NCBI GenBank assembly: GCA_958448515.1
Contig: CAUDEF010000001.1
Coordinates: forward strand, 62,001-126,000
Source: an uncultured Phascolarctobacterium sp.
GTDB taxonomy: Bacteria > Bacillota > Negativicutes > Acidaminococcales > Acidaminococcaceae
DNA length: 64,000 bases
Direction of reading: 5' to 3'
How positions within the stretch are numbered: position 1 is the first letter of the stretch; each line of letters begins with the position of its first letter. The notes under the pieces are model-generated. The model had not been told where the DNA came from. It worked only from the letters and a program-made list of their open reading frames with translations, and ran no database searches. Made by a program: the position numbers and the translations under genes. Shown in pieces: positions 1 to 6,604 of this stretch.

Positions 1-98
1 GGTGCCGTCAGTGCAACTATAACACCCAATACAAAACCAACAAAGATCTGCACCACTATGCTGACACTGTTAACAGCATCAAACAAGCCTCTCAACAT
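1..98 (-). CDS. N-terminus of a probable dicarboxylate/amino-acid:cation symporter (partial)
   Basis: Only the first 32 codons are inside the window; the gene runs off the left edge. The translation begins MLRGLFDAVNSVSIVVQIF and continues into a hydrophobic helix (VGFVLGVIVALTA). This amphipathic start followed by a first membrane helix resembles the beginning of SstT/DctA-type sodium symporters (family knowledge), but 32 residues cannot settle substrate or family. The ATG at 98 is preceded by AAGGAAG at suitable spacing. An ATG at 102 in another frame meets a stop after a few codons, so 98 is preferred. The product should be an inner-membrane protein. Confidence 0.45.
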   Translation of the reverse strand, partial: MLRGLFDAVNSVSIVVQIFVGFVLGVIVALTA

Positions 99-112
99 AC
101 ATTAACACTTCC

Positions 113-190
113 TTATATAATATTTCCCCTCAAAACAAGGAAGTAAAATCTTATGTATAACAACCGGCATTCTTTGTATACATAATACAT
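113..190 (-). CDS. possible 25-residue Tyr-rich leader peptide
   Basis: An ATG at 190 is preceded by GGAGGAG about nine bases upstream and opens a 25-codon frame ending at 113, only 15 bases before the symporter start. Five of the 25 residues are tyrosine (it begins MYYVYKEC and contains LLYIRFYF), with several Leu and Phe. Position and composition would suit a leader peptide controlling the downstream transporter. No convincing terminator/antiterminator pair was found around it, and it could be chance. Confidence 0.25.
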   Translation of the reverse strand: MYYVYKECRLLYIRFYFLVLRGNII

Positions 191-317
191 TTTACTGCTC
201 CTCCAAAAACCATGTGTATATGATACCACCACACATTCCATTATGTAAAGTCTTTTGTTTTGCTGTAGTGTCCACAACTGGTGTACACTACATATTTTTT
301 CATGTTTACTATTTAAC

Positions 318-377
318 TTATCAACAACTGTGGATAAGTTATGCACTTTATGTTGATAAGTGATATATTTATCCACA
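318..377. other. cluster of five DnaA-box-like 9-mers
   Basis: Two perfect TTATCCACA boxes are present: minus strand at 329-337 and plus strand at 369-377. Three near matches sit between or beside them: TTATCAACA at 318-326 (+), TTATGCACT at 339-347 (+) and TTATCAACA at 351-359 (-). Five sites in 60 bp with alternating orientation in AT-rich DNA is the arrangement expected for DnaA binding. No dnaA, dnaN or rpmH is visible nearby, so this is not claimed to be oriC. Confidence 0.6.
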
Positions 378-383
378 AAAAAA

Positions 384-409
384 TCCTGCTCCTTTATAAA
401 AGAGCAGGA
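384..409 (-). terminator. terminator of the purine permease gene
   Basis: Eight-base inverted repeat TCCTGCTC / GAGCAGGA around a ten-base loop. On the minus strand it is followed by seven T residues (377-383 read in complement). It lies directly downstream of the permease stop at 428. Confidence 0.75.
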
Positions 410-427
410 CAAAACTCATATCCGGTT

Positions 428-1807
428 TTATACATATACGTATTTCAAAATAAATAATATTGCCAGAACATAGATAAGACTGCTTATCTTTTTATGTTTG
501 TAGGTGCCGCATACCAGGTTGATAGCTACATAAGAAATAACACCCATGGCAATACCTTCAGATATAGAATACATAAAAGGCATTGTTACTGTTGCAATAA
601 ATGCAGGTATCGCTTCACTCAGTTCATTAAAATCAATTTTAAGCATACTGCTGAACATTAAAAATCCTACAATAATCAAGGCTGGAGCCGTTGCAAAATC
701 AGGAATAGCCAAAAATACAGGTGCCAAAAACAGACTCAAAAGAAAAAGAACGGCAACAGTTACTGCGGTAAGACCTGTACGTCCGCCAGCAACAACTCCG
801 GCAGAACTTTCAACAAAAGTAGTTACTGTTGAGGTACCAAGAATGGCGCCACCTGTTGTTGCAATAGAATCCGCTAAAAGAGCGCCTTCAATTTTAGGCA
901 GGCGTCCTTTTTCATCCAGCATATTAGCCTTGGAAGCAACACCAATAAGCGAACCTAATGTATCAAATAAATCTACAAATAAAAATGAAAGCATAATGGT
1001 TATAAAATTAAATGTCAGTATGGCACTGAAATCCAACTGCATAAAAGTAGGCGCAATACTGGGAATATTTATTCCTGACGAAAAATCAGGCATAACGGAA
1101 AACATACCCATCTTAGGATCAGGAGTATAAATTCCAACAACCTCACAGATCATGCCTAAAACCCATGTTCCCAATATACCAAACAAAATACCGCCGGGAA
1201 TATTTTTCACAAGAAATACAGCAGTCATCAAAGTACCGATAATTGCCAAAAGTGCACCTATACCGGTTACATAAAAACTTCCGTCCTCAAAAGAAGCCTT
1301 AAACGGGTAAAGCCCTACAAGAGTAGGCCCTGCAACAACCATTTTGGAATTCTGCATACCTATGAAGGCTATAAAAAGTCCTATACCGCTTGTAACGCCC
1401 AGCTTTAAACTCATGGGAATACAATTAAAGATAGCCTCACGAACCTTGGTAAGTGATAAAACTATAAATATAAGACCTTCAACAAAAACCGCAGCCAGAG
1501 CAACCTGCCACGAATAACCCATCTGTCCGACAACAGTATAGGCAAAAAAAGCATTCAGACCCATGCCGGGAGCAAGGGCAATGGGATAATTGGAAAAAGC
1601 CGCCATTATCAAAGTACCTAGGCAGGCAGAAACTGCAGTAGCAGTAAATACGGCTCCGGTATCCATTCCTGCTGTTCCTAAAATACCGGGATTGACTGCC
1701 AGAATATACGCCATCGTCATAAAAGTAGTTATTCCGGCCATAATTTCTGTGCGTATATCAGTATGATGTTCTTTTAACCGAAATATTCTCTCACAAAATG
1801 CATGCAT
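428..1807 (-). CDS. NCS2-family guanine/hypoxanthine (purine) permease
   Basis: A 459-residue inner-membrane protein with about 12-13 hydrophobic segments. It carries the AzgA/PbuG-type start region GITTFMTMAYILAVNP (about residues 24-39), NYPIALAPGMGLNAFFAYT and VDLFDTLGSLIGVASKA, all typical of the hypoxanthine/guanine branch of the nucleobase:cation symporter-2 family. By family knowledge it imports purine bases by proton symport for salvage. AAAGGAGG precedes the ATG at 1807. No purine riboswitch fits in the short space upstream. Purine biosynthesis genes (purC, purA, purB) occur elsewhere in the window. The exact substrate (guanine, hypoxanthine or adenine) cannot be read from the sequence. 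Confidence 0.92.
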   Translation of the reverse strand: MHAFCERIFRLKEHHTDIRTEIMAGITTFMTMAYILAVNPGILGTAGMDTGAVFTATAVSACLGTLIMAAFSNYPIALAPGMGLNAFFAYTVVGQMGYSWQVALAAVFVEGLIFIVLSLTKVREAIFNCIPMSLKLGVTSGIGLFIAFIGMQNSKMVVAGPTLVGLYPFKASFEDGSFYVTGIGALLAIIGTLMTAVFLVKNIPGGILFGILGTWVLGMICEVVGIYTPDPKMGMFSVMPDFSSGINIPSIAPTFMQLDFSAILTFNFITIMLSFLFVDLFDTLGSLIGVASKANMLDEKGRLPKIEGALLADSIATTGGAILGTSTVTTFVESSAGVVAGGRTGLTAVTVAVLFLLSLFLAPVFLAIPDFATAPALIIVGFLMFSSMLKIDFNELSEAIPAFIATVTMPFMYSISEGIAMGVISYVAINLVCGTYKHKKISSLIYVLAILFILKYVYV

Positions 1808-1880
1808 TAATTTTCCTCCTTTAAAAGCTTTGTTACAATTTATAAAATCCAGCTATTTATACAGGATTTTTTAGAAAAGC

Positions 1881-1916
1881 AACAGTCTTCACCAGTACTA
1901 ACTGATGAAGACTGTT
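1881..1916 (-). terminator. probable hydrogenase-operon terminator
   Basis: Perfect 11-base inverted repeat AACAGTCTTCA / TGAAGACTGTT with a 14-base loop, immediately downstream of the hydrogenase stop at 1919. The following minus-strand tract (GCTTTTCT) is weak. The plus-strand tract is a better U-run, although no plus-strand gene feeds into it. Confidence 0.55.
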
Positions 1917-1918
1917 TT

Positions 1919-3373
1919 TTATTTGGTATATTTATCATCCACAGTCTGTTTCACAGGAGCAGCATCCGCATATTTCGTCAGGGAAACCTTACTTAACCTG
2001 AAATCAGCAACAGCTCCCGGACCATCAATACAGCCGTTAGGACAGGCCATACCCTCAAAATACGTACAGCCATCAGCATCTTTGGCCAAATCTCTTAAAG
2101 CCTTATGACAGCTGTCAATACCTGCCGCATAACAGCTTTTGGCAACACTGCCTCCTTTTGCCTCAACTGTAGCTTTTACCGCTGCCGTAACACCTGCATA
2201 AAGCGGGAAACCAAGACCAAGCCTTGAACCATCTCTTTCATAAGCAATGTTTTCTTCTTCCTCTATTACAATATCTTTTCCGTCCAGCAGGCATTTAATC
2301 TCTTCAAAAGTCATAACATAATCAATCACATCACCATGTGCTCTTCCTTCTGACTTTTTAGCAATACATGGACCGATAAAAACAGTAACTGCATCCTTGT
2401 AAATCTTCTTAACCAGCTTGCCGCAGGAAACCATGGGAGAATCTGTTTCAGATATTTTATCTGCAATTTCAGGAACATGTTTCTTGATTAAATTTACAAA
2501 TGCAGGGCAGCAGGAACTTGTCATAAAAGCCTGCTTTTCAGGAACTTTGTCCAGATATTCCTCTGCTTCAATAACGCTCGTAATATCAGCTCCTACAGCA
2601 ACTTCTACCACTTCGGCAAAGCCCGCTTTTTTCAGAGCACTGTAAAACTGTCCAACCTCAACCTTAAAACCATACTGACCGGCAACAGAGGGAGCAACCA
2701 TGGCAATTACATTTTTACCTGCCTTAATATCCAGTATTACTTTTACGATACTGCTGCGCTCGTCAATTGCGCCAAAAGGACAGGCATTGCGGCAGGCACC
2801 GCATTCAACACATTTGTCATGATCAATAACAGCCTTCTTATCATGCTTTACGCTGACAGCTCCAAGGGCACATGCTCTTACACACGGACGATGAATCTCC
2901 AAAATAGCACCATAAGGGCAGGCACTTTTGCATCTGCCGCATTCAATGCATTTTGTTCTGTCTATAAAAGCTCTGTTCTGATACAGACTGATAGCCTTTT
3001 TCGGGCAATTATCCATGCATTTATGTGTAATGCAGTGACGGCAGGCATCAGAAACAAAGTATGTTTCAATAGGACACTGATCACAGGCCACCGGCAAAAC
3101 ATCAATGACAGGCAAATCTTTGCGTTCCGGCTGATTTAAAGTCAGCTTTGCTGCCTCAATAATATTCAGATCACAGGTCTGACCCAGAGCCATATCAATT
3201 CTGTTTTTTAATACCGCTCTTTCCTTATAAACACAGCAGCGATACCTTGGAGTGTCTTCCCTTACCTCCTGCAGAATATCATACACTCTTTCAACCAGCT
3301 GGTCATTCCATGTATATCTTGCCAGATGCTCAAGCACCATTCTGCGCAGTTGCGCTACAGCAGTTAGTTCCAT
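1919..3373 (-). CDS. group B-like monomeric [FeFe]-hydrogenase
   Basis: A 484-residue iron-sulfur enzyme expected to interconvert protons and H2 with ferredoxin-type electrons in the cytoplasm. The N-terminal third has several Cys-rich 4Fe-4S motifs (CIECGRCKSACP, CVECGACRNACP and an upstream CRHC...CMDNC set). The C-terminal H-cluster domain shows the three signatures in the variant form associated with group B enzymes: SSCCPAF (L1, about residue 286), IGPCIAKK (L2, about 334) and FEGMACPNGC (L3, about 440). I chose ATG 3373 because AAGGAGG lies seven bases upstream; a longer frame to 3418 would overlap the preceding gene more. It is probably co-transcribed with the siroheme-reductase-like gene just upstream. 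No maturases (HydEFG) are in the window. Confidence 0.85.
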   Translation of the reverse strand: MELTAVAQLRRMVLEHLARYTWNDQLVERVYDILQEVREDTPRYRCCVYKERAVLKNRIDMALGQTCDLNIIEAAKLTLNQPERKDLPVIDVLPVACDQCPIETYFVSDACRHCITHKCMDNCPKKAISLYQNRAFIDRTKCIECGRCKSACPYGAILEIHRPCVRACALGAVSVKHDKKAVIDHDKCVECGACRNACPFGAIDERSSIVKVILDIKAGKNVIAMVAPSVAGQYGFKVEVGQFYSALKKAGFAEVVEVAVGADITSVIEAEEYLDKVPEKQAFMTSSCCPAFVNLIKKHVPEIADKISETDSPMVSCGKLVKKIYKDAVTVFIGPCIAKKSEGRAHGDVIDYVMTFEEIKCLLDGKDIVIEEEENIAYERDGSRLGLGFPLYAGVTAAVKATVEAKGGSVAKSCYAAGIDSCHKALRDLAKDADGCTYFEGMACPNGCIDGPGAVADFRLSKVSLTKYADAAPVKQTVDDKYTK

Positions 3374-3389
3374 ATTGTACCTCCTTATT

Positions 3390-4076
3390 TCAGCCTTGCT
3401 TTGCCAGCTCCTGTACATGAGCAGTAATCATATCCCAAAGCTCCGGTTTACTATCCAGTACAGCGCGCAATCTCTGCGGATATACACCATTTTCAATATA
3501 TACATTTATAATAAATTCAATTGCATCTGTAAGCTGCTGCTCTGTAAGAGGAACAGCAATATGTTTTCCCTGAACGGGTTTATTTCCCAAAAGTCCTCCC
3601 AGATAAATTTCATAATTTCCAAGCTTTGTAAAAGATGGCATTACCCCAACGTCCTGTGCCATGGCTTTACCCAGGCTGTTCATACAGCCAAACACACCGA
3701 TTTTAAACTTTTTGGGAACTGCTCTGGCATAAAACTGTTCATCAAGTCTGCACGCCAAACCATGCACATCAAACATACCTCTGCGGCATGCAGTACCCTT
3801 GCAGGCAACCACTGCACGTACAGTAGCTCCTGTGCCGCCAATACGTAAATTATGTTTTTTTATTTCAGATACAGCATCATCTAAAAGTTCAGCAGTAATA
3901 CCCTCTATCTCAAAGGTTCCTCTGCTTGTAGCTGTGATATTGCCATTACCAAAGCGTTCTGCTATTTCAGCAATCCTGCTTATTTCTTCTGCAGAAAACT
4001 GGCCGCAGTTACCCAAAATTCTTACAGCAAATAAGTTATTTTTTTGCGGAACAACACCAAAAATTGCTTTATTCAT
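3390..4076 (-). CDS. small nitrite/sulfite-reductase-like siroheme/4Fe-4S domain protein
   Basis: A 228-residue protein with the ferredoxin-like half domain (RILGNCGQFSAEEI) and siroheme-reductase fold features (ATSRGTFEIEGI) seen in small assimilatory-type sulfite reductases. The first cysteine pair is present as ACKGTACRRGMFD, with four rather than the usual five residues between the cysteines. The second, canonically GCPNxC, reads FGCMNSLGKA: the last cysteine, which normally bridges cluster and siroheme, is leucine. Cofactor binding is therefore doubtful. The start could be ATG 4076 (AGAGGA about 11 bases upstream) or GTG 4106; the ATG is preferred. It sits 16 bases upstream of the hydrogenase. 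The reaction is not known. Confidence 0.7.
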   Translation of the reverse strand: MNKAIFGVVPQKNNLFAVRILGNCGQFSAEEISRIAEIAERFGNGNITATSRGTFEIEGITAELLDDAVSEIKKHNLRIGGTGATVRAVVACKGTACRRGMFDVHGLACRLDEQFYARAVPKKFKIGVFGCMNSLGKAMAQDVGVMPSFTKLGNYEIYLGGLLGNKPVQGKHIAVPLTEQQLTDAIEFIINVYIENGVYPQRLRAVLDSKPELWDMITAHVQELAKQG

Positions 4077-4229
4077 TTCTTGTCCGTCCTCTTTCGTAAA
4101 AATCACTGCCCTTTATATTCTATAAATGATGTTATTTTCCCTGCCGCACAGCTTACATTTATTTTTTACACTTCCACAAATATTTTCAGATAATTCGGTA
4201 GTTTTCTATTTAACAACTTATTTTTAATT

Positions 4230-4245
4230 TTTGCAATATTGTAAA
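4230..4245. promoter_or_regulatory. 16-bp near-palindrome upstream of the glnN promoter
   Basis: TTTGCAATATTGTAAA is symmetric about its centre except for one base pair. It ends 32 bases before the -35 element. Position and symmetry suit a nitrogen regulator site, but it does not match a consensus I know. Confidence 0.3.
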
Positions 4246-4277
4246 TAAACAAACTTTATTTTTTTGCATTTTTCCTG

Positions 4278-4306
4278 TTTACAAATACAGATTTTAGATT
4301 TATAAT
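4278..4306 (+). promoter_or_regulatory. glnN promoter
   Basis: TTTACA at 4278-4283 and a perfect TATAAT at 4301-4306 are separated by 17 bases. Transcription is expected to begin around 4312-4315, exactly where the leader hairpin starts. Confidence 0.8.
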
Positions 4307-4314
4307 GTGCCCAT

Positions 4315-4380
4315 AAAGCAACAACGTCGTTGTTGGGCAGCAAAAGCTGTCTGATTCGGGTTGTTGCTTTTTTGTTTTTA
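4315..4380 (+). ncRNA. glnN leader: attenuator-like hairpin RNA
   Basis: An 11-base perfect stem AAAGCAACAAC (4315-4325) / GTTGTTGCTTT (4360-4370) followed by T-rich sequence is a textbook intrinsic terminator placed at the very 5' end of the message. The 5' arm can instead pair locally as CAACAAC-GTC-GTTGTTG (4319-4335), which would break the terminator. A further small hairpin GGCAGC-AAAA-GCTGTC lies at 4336-4351. The two states are mutually exclusive, so conditional termination before glnN is inferred. The signal is unknown. A unit of the same design is found at 25055-25144. Confidence 0.65.
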
Positions 4381-4398
4381 TTTTTATTTTATTTTGAG

Positions 4399-4415
4399 GG
4401 GACAAAAAATGTCCC
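4399..4415 (+). promoter_or_regulatory. hairpin beside the glnN ribosome binding site
   Basis: GGGACA (4399-4404) / TGTCCC (4410-4415) closes an AAAAA loop six bases before the GGGAGG ribosome binding site of glnN. It could tune translation or mRNA stability. Confidence 0.4.
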
Positions 4416-4434
4416 ATTTTGGGAGGTTTAACAA

Positions 4435-6522
4435 ATGAAAGAAGTACCTAAAATTTTTGGCAGCTTAGTCTTTAACGAAACAGTTATGAAAGATCGTATG
4501 CCTACAGCTACCTACAAAGCATTTAAGGAAGCTGTTCTTGAAGGCCGCCCTTTAGATTTGACTATGGCCAATGTCATTGCTAATGCTATGAAAGACTGGG
4601 CTCTGGAAAATGGTGCAACTCATTTTACCCACTGGTTCCAGCCGATGACCGGAATAACTGCAGAAAAACATGAAAGCTTTATTGCTCCTACCGCTGAAGG
4701 CAGAGTAATTATGGATTTTTCCGGCAAAGAATTAATTCAGGGCGAACCTGATGCTTCCAGCTTCCCTTCCGGAGGTTTGAGAGCTACATTTGAAGCTCGT
4801 GGTTATACTGCATGGGATCCTACATCCTACGCATTTATTAAAGATGACTGCCTGTGCATTCCTACTGCATTCTGCTCCTATACAGGCGAAGTTCTGGATA
4901 AGAAAACTCCGCTGCTCCGTTCTATGACCGCAGTAAACAAAGCAGCATGCAGAATTTTAAAATTAATCGGTATTGATACTGCCAAAGTAACCAGCACCGT
5001 TGGTCCGGAACAGGAATATTTCCTGGTAGACAAAAAAATGTGGGAAAAACGTAAAGACCTTGTATATACCGGACGTACTCTTTTTGGCGCAAAACCGCCT
5101 CGTGGACAGGAGCTTGATGACCATTACTTTGGTATGATTAAACCCCGCGTTATGGCATTCATGAAAGAACTGGACGAAGAACTCTGGAAACTTGGCGTAC
5201 TTGCCAAAACAGAACATAACGAAGTAGCTCCTGCTCAGCACGAACTTGCACCTATTTTCACTTCTACCAACGTTGCTTCTGACCATAACCAGTTGACCAT
5301 GGAATTTATGAAACGCATTGCTCTGCGTCACGACCTGGTTTGCCTGCTCCACGAAAAACCCTTTGCAGGTGTTAACGGCAGCGGCAAACATAACAACTGG
5401 TCTTTAAGCACAGCTGAAGGCATGAACCTGCTGGATCCCGGCAAAGAACCTTATAAAAACACCAGATTCTTACTTTTCCTGGCTGCAATCTTAAAAGCAG
5501 TAGACGAATATCAGGATTTGCTGCGCGTTTCTGTTGCCAGCGCAGGCAATGATCATCGCCTTGGCGCAAACGAAGCACCTCCTGCAATCGTTTCTGTCTT
5601 CCTCGGTACAGAGCTTACTGCTATTCTTGACGCAATCGCTGCTGATAAAGAATATGAAGCTTCTCCTGTAACCCTGATGAAAGTCAGTGATAATACTATT
5701 CCTGCTCTGGTAAAAGATACTACAGACCGCAACAGAACCTCTCCCTTTGCATTCACCGGCAATAAATTTGAATTCCGTATGCTGGGCAGCATGTTCTCCA
5801 TCTCCGGTCCCAACATTATCTTAAATACCATTGTAGCCGAAGAACTGGACAAATTTGCAGATATTCTGGAAGCTGCCGATGACAAGGAATCAGCTATCTA
5901 CAAAATTGTTAAAGATACCTATCTTGCACATAAACGCATTGTATTCAACGGCAATGGTTATACCGATGAATGGGTTGAAGAAGCTGAAAAACGCGGTTTG
6001 CTGAATCTGAAATCAACTCCTGATGCAATTCCCTACATGGCTGCCGCTAAAAATATTGAGCTTTTCGAAAAACACAATATCTTTACTGCTGCCGAAGTAA
6101 AATCTCGTGTAGAAATTCTTCTGGAAAATTACTGCACAGTTTTGAAAATCGAAGCATCTACCATGCTGGATATGCTCTATAAAGACATTCTTCCCGCAAT
6201 CAATGCTTATGATAAAGATTTGACTGCTTCCATTCTGGATAAAAAATCTGCCGGAATTACTCCTGGCTTTGAAAATAAATTGGCAGAGAAAATTTCTCTC
6301 ATTGGCGCAGACATTTATCAGAAAGCTGAAGTTTTATCTGATGCTGTTGCTCACGCAGCAGAAATTGCTGACGCTCATGCCGCAGCCGTATACTACCATG
6401 ACAGCGTACTGAAAGCTATGGATGACCTGCGCAGCGCAGTAGATTCCATTGAAGGAATGCTGGCAGAAAAATACCTGCCCTATCCTACTTACGGTGAACT
6501 GCTCTTTGGTGTAAACGACTAA
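4435..6522 (+). CDS. glnN: glutamine synthetase type III
   Basis: A 695-residue enzyme making glutamine from glutamate, ammonia and ATP in the cytoplasm. Length and motifs are those of GSIII, not of the 440-470-residue GSI. Visible features are an N-terminal KIFGSLVFNE, the catalytic-domain stretch GPEQEYFLVD (about residue 190), NEVAPAQHELAPIF (about 262), the ATP-region GVNGSGKHNNWS (about 318) and NRTSPFAFTGNKFEFR (about 437). It starts at ATG 4435 after GGGAGG. An Amt-PII gene follows, so the pair makes a nitrogen-scavenging unit. Expression probably depends on the promoter and attenuator-like leader just upstream. Confidence 0.96.
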   Translation: MKEVPKIFGSLVFNETVMKDRMPTATYKAFKEAVLEGRPLDLTMANVIANAMKDWALENGATHFTHWFQPMTGITAEKHESFIAPTAEGRVIMDFSGKELIQGEPDASSFPSGGLRATFEARGYTAWDPTSYAFIKDDCLCIPTAFCSYTGEVLDKKTPLLRSMTAVNKAACRILKLIGIDTAKVTSTVGPEQEYFLVDKKMWEKRKDLVYTGRTLFGAKPPRGQELDDHYFGMIKPRVMAFMKELDEELWKLGVLAKTEHNEVAPAQHELAPIFTSTNVASDHNQLTMEFMKRIALRHDLVCLLHEKPFAGVNGSGKHNNWSLSTAEGMNLLDPGKEPYKNTRFLLFLAAILKAVDEYQDLLRVSVASAGNDHRLGANEAPPAIVSVFLGTELTAILDAIAADKEYEASPVTLMKVSDNTIPALVKDTTDRNRTSPFAFTGNKFEFRMLGSMFSISGPNIILNTIVAEELDKFADILEAADDKESAIYKIVKDTYLAHKRIVFNGNGYTDEWVEEAEKRGLLNLKSTPDAIPYMAAAKNIELFEKHNIFTAAEVKSRVEILLENYCTVLKIEASTMLDMLYKDILPAINAYDKDLTASILDKKSAGITPGFENKLAEKISLIGADIYQKAEVLSDAVAHAAEIADAHAAAVYYHDSVLKAMDDLRSAVDSIEGMLAEKYLPYPTYGELLFGVND

Positions 6523-6552
6523 AACAACAACTTAATATTGTACAAACACAAT

Positions 6553-6586
6553 GGGGTGTATCTATAAAAGGATACATCCCTCTTTT
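6553..6586 (+). terminator. hairpin with U-tract between glnN and amt
   Basis: Ten-base stem GGGGTGTATC / GATACATCCC (one G-T pair) with an eight-base loop, followed by TCTTTTT. It lies between the glnN stop and the amt ribosome binding site, so it may terminate most glnN transcripts and lower amt expression relative to glnN. Confidence 0.6.
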
Positions 6587-6604
6587 TATGATGGGGGTAA
6601 TAAT

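Larger units (their letters stand above)
99..427. other. 329-bp intergenic region: terminator, DnaA-box cluster, possible leader ORF
   Basis: This gap lies between the purine permease (ends at 428, minus) and the symporter (starts at 98, minus). From right to left it holds the permease terminator (384-409), a dense DnaA-box cluster (318-377) and a short Tyr-rich reading frame at 113-190. A long minus-strand open frame spanning 113-412 crosses the terminator and the boxes and is not believed to be a gene as a whole. Confidence 0.6.
4077..4434. other. 358-bp regulatory region upstream of glnN
   Basis: The divergent gap between the reductase-like gene and glnN contains a 16-base near-palindrome (4230-4245), a strong sigma-A-type promoter (4278-4306), an attenuator-like leader (4315-4380) and a hairpin beside the ribosome binding site (4399-4415). 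The first 120 bases are AT-rich with nothing recognisable beyond a possible promoter for the minus-strand gene. Confidence 0.6.

Noticed and set aside
318..377. Chromosomal replication origin (oriC)
   Set aside because: DnaA boxes alone are not enough. There is no dnaA, dnaN, rpmH or gidA context, no clear DNA-unwinding element, and a similar cluster lies 50 kb away.
113..412. A 99-codon minus-strand open frame
   Set aside because: It spans a terminator and a DnaA-box cluster, has no ribosome site at its first start, and its composition is that of translated AT-rich DNA. Only its last 25 codons, with their own ribosome site, are mentioned as a weak candidate.
546..1130. A 194-codon plus-strand open frame inside the purine permease
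   Set aside because: It is antisense to a clear membrane transporter and its translation is a low-complexity shadow of that gene.
4315..4380. ANTAR-type antiterminator or known glutamine riboswitch at glnN
   Set aside because: The loops do not show the two hexaloops with A1 and G4 required for ANTAR, and the cyanobacterial glnA and downstream-peptide motifs are not recognisable.
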